A stretch of 64,000 nt of DNA, from NCBI GenBank assembly GCA_022563255.1, contig JADFNS010000003.1, positions 62,001 through 126,000 on the forward strand, in the 5' to 3' direction. The position numbers and the translations under genes were made by a program. This stretch comes from Pseudomonadota bacterium (GTDB lineage Bacteria; Pseudomonadota; Gammaproteobacteria; Steroidobacterales; Woeseiaceae). Shown piece after piece: positions 38,647 to 48,331 of this stretch (position 1 is the first letter of the stretch; every line of letters begins with the position of its first letter). A model generated the notes under the pieces. That model was not told where the DNA came from, did no database searches, and saw only the letters and a program-made list of their open reading frames with translations.

Positions 38647-41600
38647 TACACACGGAGATTGCACTGCGCCGCCCTGTCACGACGATAGTTATCTTTGTTG
38701 CGCTGTCGCTGATTGGCCTGATCGCGTCCAGACTTCTGCCGCTGGAAAAATTTCCCGACATCGAATTTCCCGGCATTTTTGTCCAGATACCGTACTCCGG
38801 GTCAACGCCCGAGGAAGTCGAACGCCTGATAACGCGTCCCGTTGAAGACGTTCTCGCGACGCTATCCGGAGTCGAACAGATGTTCTCAAGTTCCGACGCG
38901 GAGCAGGCGCAGATATTCCTGCGATTTGGCTGGAACCAGAGCATGGGTATTAAGGGGATTGAGGCGCGGGCAAAAGTTGATGGCATACGCCACCTCCTGC
39001 CGGATGACGTCCGACGGGTATTTATTTTTACCGGGTCGCTTGGCGATCAACCTGTGTTGCAGCTCCGCATCTCCGCGGACCGCGACCTGTCGGGAAGTTT
39101 CGAGTTGCTTGACCGCTTGCTAAAGCGGCGACTCGAACGCATCGAAGGTGTTTCCCGTGTCGAGCTGCACGGCGTCGAAGCTCGTGAAATACGAGTTCTC
39201 CTCAATGCGGACCACCTGGCCGCACACGGTGTGGGTATCGCAGAAATCAGAGACTTGTTGGCACGCAGTAATTTCGCGGTTAGCGCGGGAAAAATAACTG
39301 CTGCCGGTCAGCGATACAGCGTGCGCCCAAATGGGGAATTCAAGTCCGTCGATGAAATACGCAATCTGACGATCAACGCCAGCGGACTTCGCCTGCGCGA
39401 TGTCGCCGCTGTGGAATTGCGCACTCCTGACCGCAACTACGGACGACATCTCGATCGGGAATACGCCATTGGCATCGCCATTAACAAGACCACAGGTTCC
39501 AACCTCGTTGAGGTCACTGACAGGGTCATGGCCGAAGTCGAGAAAATTCGAAAATTGCCGCAGATGTCAGGCGTGAACATATTCACGTTGGACAATCAGG
39601 GCGACAGCGTTCGCGAATCGCTCTCGGACCTCCTGACGGCCGGCGGAATTGGCGGGCTGCTGGCGCTTATCGTCCTCTACATGTTTTTGCGTCAAGTCAC
39701 GACGACGCTAATCGTCACGGCAGCGGTGCCTTTTTCGCTGACGATCACGCTTGGCGCCCTGTATTTCGCTGGTCTCACATTAAACATACTGTCGATGATG
39801 GGACTTATGCTCGCGGTCGGCATGTTAGTCGACAACGCGGTGGTGGTAACCGAAAGCATTTTTCGCGCCCGTGCGGAAAATCCCGATGAACCGTTCGAGG
39901 CAACCATCCGGGGCGTCAAAGACGTGGGCCTGGCTGTTATCGCGGGTACGGCGACCACCATTATCGTTTTCGTACCGATCATTTTTGGCGCGGAAACCGA
40001 CATGACGATTTTCCTGACTCACGTTGCGATAACTATCATCGTCGCGTTGGTCGCATCGCTGGTCATTGCGCAAACCCTGGTACCGATGCTGGCCGCGAGA
40101 ATTTCGGTACCTCCGCAACCGAAGCCCGGCGCCTGGATTTCCCGATTGACCAATCGGTACGCGGGCAGTCTCGAATGGATACTCGGTCATCGCTGGTGGA
40201 CGGCACTGGGTATCACGCTCGTGTGTATCATCGGTGTTCTTCCCATCGTACTCGGCGTCGTAAAATTCGACATGTTTCCGCAGGACGTTGGTCGACGCCT
40301 GTTCATGCCCTATCACGTCGAGGGACAGCACCCCCTGGAACGAGTCGAGCAAACTGTCGACACAATTGAGGAGTACCTGTACTCGCGTCAGGAAGAATTC
40401 AATATCCGCTCTATTTACAGTTACTTCGATCAGGGTCGGGCAGAATCAACCATCCTGTTAACAGACAAAGACGATGCAACATTGTCAACCAGGGAAATCA
40501 TTGCGCTCATCGAGGAGGATCTGCCGACAATTGCTATTGGCAAGCCTAGTTTCAAATTTGACCAACAAGGAGGCGCTGAAGAATTTTCTTTACAGATTAG
40601 CGGTGACTCGACGGAAGTGCTCAATGAGCTTGCCATAGATGTTGCGCGAATACTGACAGCCGTGGAGGGCCTCAAGGACATTCGCAGTGATAGCGAATCC
40701 GGCAGCAAAGAAGTTCGCGTGGTCGTTGACCGGACGCGCGCGGCTAAGGTTGGCTTGACTTCCGAATCCATCGCGCAGGCGATCTCCATAGCAATGCGCG
40801 GCGAGAACCTGCGTGACTTCCGTGGTCAAACGGGCGAAATCGCCGTGCGCCTGGCGTTTCGCGATGACGACAAGCAGAGCATTGAACAGCTCGCGAACCT
40901 GCCCTTGTTCACGCCTGACGGGCGTCGAATTACACTGGCTAGCGTGGCGTCGCTGCGCATCGGCAGGTCACCCGACACGATCAGACGAACGGACCGTCAG
41001 ACGGCAGTCATTCTTTCAGCTAACTTCGAAGATGACGTCAGCGCGGAAGATGTACGGCCACGCGTCAAGAGCCTGATGGAGCAAATTGATTTTCCGCCGG
41101 GATACAGCTGGAAGGAAGGCCGGGGATTTGAGCGCCAGGATGAAACCGCCGATATGATGGCGACGAATATTTTGCTCGGTGTGGCTTGTATATTTCTGGT
41201 GATGGCCGCGTTGTTCGAATCGATGTTGTTGCCATTTTCAATCATCCTGGGCTCGATCGTATTTTCGATCTTCGGCGTGTTCTTGTTCTTCGCAGCAACC
41301 GGAACGACCTTCTCGTTTATGGCCATGATTGGCATCATGATTCTGATCGGCGTCGTCGTTAACAACGGCATCGTTCTCGTAGACCACATTAACAACCTGC
41401 GTATGCAAGGAGTCTCTCGGGATAAGGCGATAGTGATGGCGGGTCGTAACCGCCTGCGGCCCATTCTGATGACAGTCGCTACGACGATTGTAGGACTGGC
41501 GCCACTGGCTGTGGGCACCACACAGGTCGGCGGCGACGGTCCGCCGTATTATCCAATGGCCAGAGCAATAATCGGCGGGCTGGCATTTTCGACAGTGGTG

Positions 41601-41696
41601 TCTCTGCTGGTAGTCCCGGCTCTCTACATCTATTTCGACGGCCTGGCCGCATGGGGAAGAAGCGTCATGCGTACGGCCCGACAGAGCCACGCGTAA
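38643..41696 (+). CDS. RND efflux transporter permease 2
   Basis: 1017 aa AcrB-like; MGLMLAVGMLVDNAVVVTESIFR; GTG start with 4-nt GTGA overlap with permease 1. Confidence 0.94.
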   Translation: MIHTEIALRRPVTTIVIFVALSLIGLIASRLLPLEKFPDIEFPGIFVQIPYSGSTPEEVERLITRPVEDVLATLSGVEQMFSSSDAEQAQIFLRFGWNQSMGIKGIEARAKVDGIRHLLPDDVRRVFIFTGSLGDQPVLQLRISADRDLSGSFELLDRLLKRRLERIEGVSRVELHGVEAREIRVLLNADHLAAHGVGIAEIRDLLARSNFAVSAGKITAAGQRYSVRPNGEFKSVDEIRNLTINASGLRLRDVAAVELRTPDRNYGRHLDREYAIGIAINKTTGSNLVEVTDRVMAEVEKIRKLPQMSGVNIFTLDNQGDSVRESLSDLLTAGGIGGLLALIVLYMFLRQVTTTLIVTAAVPFSLTITLGALYFAGLTLNILSMMGLMLAVGMLVDNAVVVTESIFRARAENPDEPFEATIRGVKDVGLAVIAGTATTIIVFVPIIFGAETDMTIFLTHVAITIIVALVASLVIAQTLVPMLAARISVPPQPKPGAWISRLTNRYAGSLEWILGHRWWTALGITLVCIIGVLPIVLGVVKFDMFPQDVGRRLFMPYHVEGQHPLERVEQTVDTIEEYLYSRQEEFNIRSIYSYFDQGRAESTILLTDKDDATLSTREIIALIEEDLPTIAIGKPSFKFDQQGGAEEFSLQISGDSTEVLNELAIDVARILTAVEGLKDIRSDSESGSKEVRVVVDRTRAAKVGLTSESIAQAISIAMRGENLRDFRGQTGEIAVRLAFRDDDKQSIEQLANLPLFTPDGRRITLASVASLRIGRSPDTIRRTDRQTAVILSANFEDDVSAEDVRPRVKSLMEQIDFPPGYSWKEGRGFERQDETADMMATNILLGVACIFLVMAALFESMLLPFSIILGSIVFSIFGVFLFFAATGTTFSFMAMIGIMILIGVVVNNGIVLVDHINNLRMQGVSRDKAIVMAGRNRLRPILMTVATTIVGLAPLAVGTTQVGGDGPPYYPMARAIIGGLAFSTVVSLLVVPALYIYFDGLAAWGRSVMRTARQSHA

Positions 41697-42450
41697 ACCC
41701 TGCAATTCCGGCGAGCATTAGCAATGTGAGCCATCCGAGCGATCCACCGCCTCCCGTATCGATGACCACCGTGGTGACGATCGGCGCGTCGCGCGCCGCA
41801 TCTTCCAGGGGCAGCACGGACAACTTCGATGTCTCGTCGGGACCGATGCTGGCAACAAAAGCGTCGTCATAAGCGTCGAACAGCTCAATAAGGATATCGT
41901 AATGACCTGTCGGGTATCCTGATATCAACTCCGATTGCACGAAATATTCGTCGTCTCCGGACGCTCCAAATATTTTGAAATTCTCCGTCGCCGCGTACTC
42001 ATTCCATGGTCCGAATTCAAAGCTCAGATAGATAACCGCATAAACATCGGCCACCGTGTACTGCGTGTCCGCATCAAAGGCCAGATCGATCCCATAGTAA
42101 TAGCCGTCGTGATCGAAATCCGAAAACAGCTGTACGCTGACATCGTAAAACCAAAACTCCACGTTTGGCGCCTCTGACTCGCTGTTCGTCGTTTTTTGCT
42201 GCCCGGTCGCACGCGTAGTCCTGGCCCTTGCGCCTGACGTTAACAGCGGCTCGAACTCATCGTACGAAACTGAATCCCCACCTGCCACGCTGCGTTCCGA
42301 TCCCTGCCCTTGTACGGTCACGCTCAAGCGCTGTTCCCCGCCGTGGTCAGCGCGACTGATGGACGCGCCAGACATCAACAACATTGCCAGCGACAGATAC
42401 CAGACTAAGCCGTCAAAGGCCGAATTAGTATTCCGGGTTCGGGTTTTCAT
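41665..42450 (-). CDS. Choice-of-anchor H-like protein with GlyGly-CTERM sorting signal
   Basis: Signal peptide; VSVQLFSDFDHDGYYYGIDLAFDADTQY...; C-terminal GGGGSLGWLTLLMLAGIAGFTRG. Confidence 0.78.
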   Translation of the reverse strand: MKTRTRNTNSAFDGLVWYLSLAMLLMSGASISRADHGGEQRLSVTVQGQGSERSVAGGDSVSYDEFEPLLTSGARARTTRATGQQKTTNSESEAPNVEFWFYDVSVQLFSDFDHDGYYYGIDLAFDADTQYTVADVYAVIYLSFEFGPWNEYAATENFKIFGASGDDEYFVQSELISGYPTGHYDILIELFDAYDDAFVASIGPDETSKLSVLPLEDAARDAPIVTTVVIDTGGGGSLGWLTLLMLAGIAGFTRGSVGPYA

Positions 42451-42581
42451 TTCCGTGTCCTCCTGCGTTTCAGGATTCCATTAGGCGGGTCGGACGCTGA
42501 ATCCCTGCTGAACCGGTAGGTTCGTTTGAACGGGTCGTGCGATCATGTTCAGCTTGTGTACAGAAAACTTTGACTTTACTA

Positions 42582-43342
42582 ATGATTCGCACAGCTCGAC
42601 CAGACCATGTAGGCAGGGCTATCGCGTGGCTTTTATTAGGCGTGTCGAGCGGACTCGTTTTGGATTTGTGCGCCAAGGAATTACTGCGGACCTATTCGCT
42701 GCAGGAATTTATTCTGATCCGCAGCGGTATTGCGATAAGCATTTTTATCGCGCTGGCATACGCTACGCTCTCTGCTCGCGATCGGCGCCATATTCAGATT
42801 CTTTTACGGACTGTCAAAAATGCCATTGGTCAATACATTGACGCTGGACTGCCGTCGTCGTCGGTTTTATCGGCACGCTGACCATACTGCAGCCGGGGAG
42901 CGGCGACTTCTCGCTGGCATCGGTTGCAGTTTTGATCGCTGCGTTTTGTTACGCGAGTCATGCCCTCACCGCGCGACATCTTTCGGCGACGGAATCCACG
43001 CTGGCGCTCACCGTGTACGTCGTTACCGGTCCATTCATCGTTTCTGCCGCAGGGATCAGCGACGTCAGCTGGCTGACGCCAGATGCTAAGGGCTGGGCAT
43101 TGCTCACGGGCGCGGGCGTGTGCTCCGTCATCGCCTGGGTTGGCATCACCAACGGCTACAGGGGCGCGCCACCGGCGCTTCTGGCGCCGCTCGAATACAC
43201 GGCTCTGATCGGCGGCGCGATCGCCGATTAGCTGATTTGGGGCGAAGTACCGGACCGCCGGGTTATCGTCGGTGCTGCAACAATCATCGCGTCAGGTTTG
43301 TACGTTGTGTACCAGGAGACCGGCCCCAAAAACGTGCGCTAG
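42582..43342 (+). pseudogene. Decayed EamA/DMT-family transporter
   Basis: Homologous-looking segments spread over three frames (…LLRT; MPLVNTLTL; RWTAVVVGFIGTLTILQPG…EYTALIGGAIAD) and an in-frame TAG at 43229-43231 before LIWGEVPDRRVIVGAATIIASGLYVVYQE. Confidence 0.8.
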
Positions 43343-43345
43343 CTG

Positions 43346-43792
43346 TCAGTCAACGTCACCCGGTACGAGACCCGCGATTTGCGACGGTGTCGCATGCAAC
43401 GCCTTCGCCACTCGGTCAAAAAAATCGACTTCGAGCACGCTGACATTGGAGTCGCTGCGAAGAACGTCAGCCAACGCCTGAATCGTGTCCGCACAATTCG
43501 CTGGAGACAGCTTATTGCGTACGCTGCCGAGATACTTGCGCAACGTTGCTTCGGCGTACAGCTCTGCCCGTGCGGCAACACGGATATCAGCGGAACTGAA
43601 TTCCTCACCCGTGCGCTCCTTCAGGATCTCCTGGATCCTTTCGACCTCAACCGTCTGAATATTGATGTCGGCATCTGCCGCTCGAGCGAGCGTCATCAGC
43701 AAAACTTCCTTGAACAGCTCATTTTGCTGTTCCTCGCTCACATCGGCGCCGCCAAAGATATTGAGCACATTTTTGAGATCTGCGATTGCCAT
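43346..43792 (-). CDS. TerB-family protein
   Basis: EVLLMTLARAADADINIQTVEVERIQEIL...FFDRVAKALHATPSQIAGL. Confidence 0.8.
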   Translation of the reverse strand: MAIADLKNVLNIFGGADVSEEQQNELFKEVLLMTLARAADADINIQTVEVERIQEILKERTGEEFSSADIRVAARAELYAEATLRKYLGSVRNKLSPANCADTIQALADVLRSDSNVSVLEVDFFDRVAKALHATPSQIAGLVPGDVD

Positions 43793-44059
43793 TTTTTTCT
43801 CTTTATTGGATGTAGGGGCTAGCAGCTAATAATAACCTGAAATTTGTGACTAATTGAAGGCGTTTTGCCGGCAATTTTTCGCTTGGATTTTCAGGGCTTA
43901 CGAAACATGCTGCCTGCGGACCGACAAATAAAAGGAATTGATCCATGTCGATCGAGCGTATCGCCTCAAGGGCAAAGGACATGGGCCATTTTCACGAATT
44001 GCCGCCCCAGCATTCGCGACGTGCGTCTTCTGCGCGATAGCAGCAATGAATCGAGAGCG

Positions 44060-44398
44060 CTACTCCTCCAGCGTCTGCATACCCAACAGGCAAACGGCAA
44101 GCAACACAGCTCCCAGAACAATGATCTGCAGTTGCGGAATCGATTCTGTCGCCGTACTGACAAGGTTCTGAGGAAGCAATGACGCAAAATTTGCCAGGGT
44201 TGTTACCAATCCCACCAAAGGTTTGAACGCAACCGCCCCACCAATAGACACGGCGATCGGCAACGTCAATCGCCTGAGCCACAAACGGCGATTCAACTTT
44301 CTGACGATGTTGATACTGAAGCCGTCATCCATCAGCGGCTCAGACACAAACATCGACTCCAAGAACCGGTCTTCTGCGTCTTTAATTCTCTCAACCAT
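44060..44398 (-). CDS. Probable anti-sigma factor-like membrane protein
   Basis: Cytoplasmic N-terminus plus two hydrophobic segments; start overlaps the 3' end of the sigma factor gene. Confidence 0.6.
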   Translation of the reverse strand: MVERIKDAEDRFLESMFVSEPLMDDGFSINIVRKLNRRLWLRRLTLPIAVSIGGAVAFKPLVGLVTTLANFASLLPQNLVSTATESIPQLQIIVLGAVLLAVCLLGMQTLEE

Positions 44399-44942
44399 GT
44401 TGATGATCTTTGATATCAAAACTGTTCCTAATCTTTTCTTTAGCACGAAATATCATTGATTTCACTGTTCCCACGGGCAAATCCGTTGCATCCCCAATTT
44501 CGCGATGCGACAGACCGCAGGCGTAAGACATCACCATAATCGCGCGTTCCTCCGCCGACAGCACAGCCAGGAACTTGTCCAGGTCCGTGACCTCACCCGC
44601 GAACGCCGCATGAGCCCGTTGTTGCTGATCGGCCATATGTCCTACCGACTCAAGTATCTGCGCGTAACGTTTCGACTTGCGCTTCGACTGTAAAAAAGTC
44701 GTGTACGCCACCTTCAGCAACCAGCCAATAAATGAGCCGCGCCCGGAGTACGTATGCAGTTTGTCCCACGCGTGCATGAAACAATCCTGCGCGAGATCGT
44801 CAGCGAGCGTGTGATCGCCGGCCAACTTGCGCAGGAAATTACGTACCTGCGACTGGTGTCGTCGAATCAACTCGCCGAACGCAGCGGTGTCCTCCGCGGA
44901 CACTGCTCTGGCGACGAGATCGCGATCTTCGCTCATGGTCAA
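44391..44942 (-). CDS. ECF-type RNA polymerase sigma factor
   Basis: FGELIRRHQSQVRNFLRKLAGDHTLADDLAQDCFMHAWDKL (region 2); LSHREIGDATDLPVGTVKSMIFRAKEKIR (region 4). Confidence 0.93.
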   Translation of the reverse strand: MTMSEDRDLVARAVSAEDTAAFGELIRRHQSQVRNFLRKLAGDHTLADDLAQDCFMHAWDKLHTYSGRGSFIGWLLKVAYTTFLQSKRKSKRYAQILESVGHMADQQQRAHAAFAGEVTDLDKFLAVLSAEERAIMVMSYACGLSHREIGDATDLPVGTVKSMIFRAKEKIRNSFDIKDHQHG

Positions 44943-44960
44943 CGGCTGACATCCTGATTG

Positions 44961-45329
44961 TTAGTGGTCCGTGAACTTGTGAAGAATAAGATACGCGGTG
45001 CCAATGCAAACCGGGAAGGCCGCGCCTGCCAGTAAGCCTCTTAATGCTTCCGGTTCAGGTACCGCAAAGCCGATTAATGCAAGCGCCACCGCCACGGAGA
45101 GCCAGATTATTCCGTAGCGCAAGTCTTTGTCTTTCGAGCGCTTTGGAGTGCCCAGGCGATCAATAATTTCCGGCGTCAGTTCCTGGCCCTTGTCGAGCGC
45201 TGCTCTAAAGGTTTGCTGCATCTCGCTCCGCGCTTTGTAGCGAAACCAGAACAACGCACAAAATACGATCGTTATCCCGGCAAACATTACTATCGGAATC
45301 ATATATTCAGACATATTGCCAACTCCCAT
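44961..45329 (-). CDS. DUF6249-like small membrane protein
   Basis: TM segment, FRAALDKGQELTPEIIDRLGTPKRSKDKDLRYGIIWLSVAVALALIGFAV. Confidence 0.7.
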   Translation of the reverse strand: MGVGNMSEYMIPIVMFAGITIVFCALFWFRYKARSEMQQTFRAALDKGQELTPEIIDRLGTPKRSKDKDLRYGIIWLSVAVALALIGFAVPEPEALRGLLAGAAFPVCIGTAYLILHKFTDH

Positions 45330-45447
45330 TCACTTGATATAAGTTGCTTTCACCGATCAGATGCACGGCGAAGTCGTTTTGGATGCAAGAAATATAAGCC
45401 ATTGTATTTATTGCGCTAATACGACGACTCCCGCACCCGGGAGCGGC

Positions 45448-46512
45448 TCAGCGGAAGCGATTCTGGATGTTCTTGAGTTCTTCTTTGCCGGGATGCAATC
45501 CATCCAGCGGCAGTTGCGACAGGGGCGTATCGACATTGCCCATCAACTCGTGCATTTCGGAGCGTGATTCGTCGAGATACAAAAGTCCCGTGATGATTTC
45601 GCCGGCATTGGAGCGCTCGCGCAAATACTTGAATGCGGCCGCCCTGCTCGTCGGATCGTAATTCCGGTCGATCTTGCGCAGCACGATAGTACCGCCATCG
45701 TGCATCTTGATCGGCATGGTTTCACCTTCAGCATAGGCCGTTTTGATTTCTTCGCTAGGCGGTATGTAATCTATATCGGTCACGTGATGATAGAACTGCC
45801 TCGTATGCGCATAACTCTTCGTGGAACCCTCGTGGTCGTTAAAGGTTACGCAGGGACTGATGATATCGACCAATGCAAAACCCCGATGCGTCAACGCCCC
45901 TTTCAGCAATGGCACAAGTTGCTCTTTGTCGCCCGAAAATCCGCGCGCGATGTAGGTAGCGCCAAGACTAATGGCCGTACTCACAGGATCGATGGGCTCC
46001 TGATTGTTCGCTTCTCCTTTCTTGGTCTTGCTGCCAATGTCGGCAGACGCCGAAAATTGACCTTTGGTCAGGCCGTAAACGCCGTTGTTCTCAATCACGT
46101 AACACATATTGACGTTGCGACGAATGGCGTGCACGAACTGGCCTACGCCGATCGAAAGTGAATCGCCGTCGCCGGTTACGCCGATATACATGAGCTCTCG
46201 ATTCGCGGCGTTAGCTCCCGTCGTCACCGACGGCATGCGTCCATGTACCGAATTAAAGCCGTGCGACTGACTTACAAAATAGGCAGGCGTCTTTGATGAA
46301 CAACCGATACCGCTCATTTTGGCCAGCATATGCGGTTCGACGCCCAGCTCAAAAACAGCTTGAATGATCGCCGCCGTGACCGAGTCGTGACCGCAGCCGG
46401 CACACAACGTCGACACGGTGCCTTCGTAATCGCGCGCGTACAATCCGAGCTTGTTCTTCGGCATTCCCGGATGGGTGACTTTGGGTTTCGCGATATAACT
46501 CATGATCAGCAA
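45448..46512 (-). CDS. korB: 2-oxoacid:ferredoxin oxidoreductase, beta subunit
   Basis: STLCAGCGHDSVTAAIIQA; GDGDSLSIGVGQFVHAIRRNVN TPP-binding region. Confidence 0.92.
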   Translation of the reverse strand: MLIMSYIAKPKVTHPGMPKNKLGLYARDYEGTVSTLCAGCGHDSVTAAIIQAVFELGVEPHMLAKMSGIGCSSKTPAYFVSQSHGFNSVHGRMPSVTTGANAANRELMYIGVTGDGDSLSIGVGQFVHAIRRNVNMCYVIENNGVYGLTKGQFSASADIGSKTKKGEANNQEPIDPVSTAISLGATYIARGFSGDKEQLVPLLKGALTHRGFALVDIISPCVTFNDHEGSTKSYAHTRQFYHHVTDIDYIPPSEEIKTAYAEGETMPIKMHDGGTIVLRKIDRNYDPTSRAAAFKYLRERSNAGEIITGLLYLDESRSEMHELMGNVDTPLSQLPLDGLHPGKEELKNIQNRFR

Positions 46513-46518
46513 GCCCGC

Positions 46519-48321
46519 TCAGGCAGCGCGACCCTTTGCGCTTTCCGCGAGAACTTTATCCACGACGAAGCTCGAATTGATCGGCATGCCATTGTAATGC
46601 AACAAGGGCACGAGTTTCATTTGATTTGCCTCAATATCGTTGATCAACAGTGTGCGCAGTTGCGCGTCTCTGTTTTGTTCAACGACGTATACGACGTCGT
46701 GCTGCTCGATAAACTTGCTCACTTCCTTGCCGAACGGGAATGCCTTGATACAACAGTAATTCAGACCGATGCCCTCACTCTGCAGCCTGTCCAGCGCCTC
46801 CACGCAAGCGCTGTCGCCACTTCCAAACGTAATCAAGCCCACTTTATTGGCTTTTGAATAGCGGATTTCAGGCTTGGGCAATATTTTTCGCGCGGTTTCC
46901 CATTTGACGAGCAGGCGGTCAATGACATCCTGGTAGGCGTCCGAGTCCTCCGTGTACGCGCCCAGCTTAGTGTGCCCGGAGCCGCGAGTGAAGTAGGCGC
47001 CTTTTGGGTGTATTCCCGGCAACGAACGATAGGGAATCCCGTCACCGTCGACGTCAAGATAGCGATAAAACTTGTCCATCTTTTCGAGCTGCTCGGCGCT
47101 GAGCACTTTACCGCGATCAGGCACGTAGTTCTCGTCCCATTCGAGTTCCGGCACCATCCAGTCGTTCATGCCTATATCGAGGTCGGACAAGACCATCACC
47201 GGCGTTTGCAACCGCTCGGCCATGTCAAAAGCGGTCAACGCCATGTAAAAACACTCGGCAGGATCTGCCGGGAATAATAGTACGTGCTTGGTATCGCCAT
47301 GCGACGCGTAAGCACACGACAGGAGATCGCACTGCTGTGTGCGTGTCGGCATTCCTGTTGACGGCCCCGTCCGTTGCACATCGAATATCACGGCCGGAAT
47401 TTCCGCATAGTAAGCGTAGCCAATGAACTCACTCATCAAAGATATGCCCGGTCCGCTGGTCGGCGTAAACGATCTTGCGCCGTTCCATGCCGCCCCCAAT
47501 ACCATGCCAATCGCAGCCAGCTCATCTTCTGCCTGGATGATGCAGTAAGTGTGTTTGCCGGTTTCCGGATCCACCCGGTATTGACCACAGAAATCCCGAA
47601 ATGCGTCCATCAGGGACGTGGACGGCGTGATCGGGTACCAGGCCCCCACAGTCGCGCCCGCGTACATGCATCCCAGCCCGGCCGCGGTATTGCCATCAAT
47701 GATAATTTTTCCTGCAGTGCCATCCATGGCCTCGACGCGCATCGGCAACGGGCAGGTCGTATTTTCCCTGGCGTAGTCGTAGCCGAGCCGAATCGCCTCC
47801 ATGTTGGAGGCAATCATATGTGACTTCGTGGCAAAGGTTTCCTCGAGCAGCGACGTGATAATGTCGAGATCGATATCGAGCAATGCCGCCACCGCCCCGA
47901 CGTAGGCAATATTCTTCATCAGAATTCGCGCACGAACACCTTCGAATTTCTCGTTGCAAAACCTGGAAAAAGGAATGCCGATGACCGTGATGTCATCACG
48001 CACCAGCAGGCTGCTGCGCGGCCACGTTGAATCGTAAATCAGCCAACCACCGGGTTCGACTTCGGCCAGATCTTTCTCATACGTCTGTGCATTCATGGCC
48101 ACCATCAGGTCAACACGGTTTGCGCGCGCTTGATAACCGTCACCAGTGACGCGAATTTCATACCACGTCGGCAAACCCTGAATATTCGATGGGAAGTAAT
48201 TCTTGCCAACGACAGGTATGCCCATGCGGAAAATCGCTTTTCTAAGCAAGCCGTTGGCACTGGCGGAACCCGTACCGTTTACCGTGCCAATCTTGATGAC
48301 GACGTCATTTACCGTTACCAC
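46519..48321 (-). CDS. korA: 2-oxoacid:ferredoxin oxidoreductase, fused gamma-alpha subunit
   Basis: N-terminal gamma domain (VIKIGTVNGTGSASANGLLRKAIFRMG), then GNTAAGLGCMYAGATVGAWYPITPSTSLMDAF. Confidence 0.92.
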   Translation of the reverse strand: MVTVNDVVIKIGTVNGTGSASANGLLRKAIFRMGIPVVGKNYFPSNIQGLPTWYEIRVTGDGYQARANRVDLMVAMNAQTYEKDLAEVEPGGWLIYDSTWPRSSLLVRDDITVIGIPFSRFCNEKFEGVRARILMKNIAYVGAVAALLDIDLDIITSLLEETFATKSHMIASNMEAIRLGYDYARENTTCPLPMRVEAMDGTAGKIIIDGNTAAGLGCMYAGATVGAWYPITPSTSLMDAFRDFCGQYRVDPETGKHTYCIIQAEDELAAIGMVLGAAWNGARSFTPTSGPGISLMSEFIGYAYYAEIPAVIFDVQRTGPSTGMPTRTQQCDLLSCAYASHGDTKHVLLFPADPAECFYMALTAFDMAERLQTPVMVLSDLDIGMNDWMVPELEWDENYVPDRGKVLSAEQLEKMDKFYRYLDVDGDGIPYRSLPGIHPKGAYFTRGSGHTKLGAYTEDSDAYQDVIDRLLVKWETARKILPKPEIRYSKANKVGLITFGSGDSACVEALDRLQSEGIGLNYCCIKAFPFGKEVSKFIEQHDVVYVVEQNRDAQLRTLLINDIEANQMKLVPLLHYNGMPINSSFVVDKVLAESAKGRAA

Positions 48322-48331
48322 AACTTACCCT

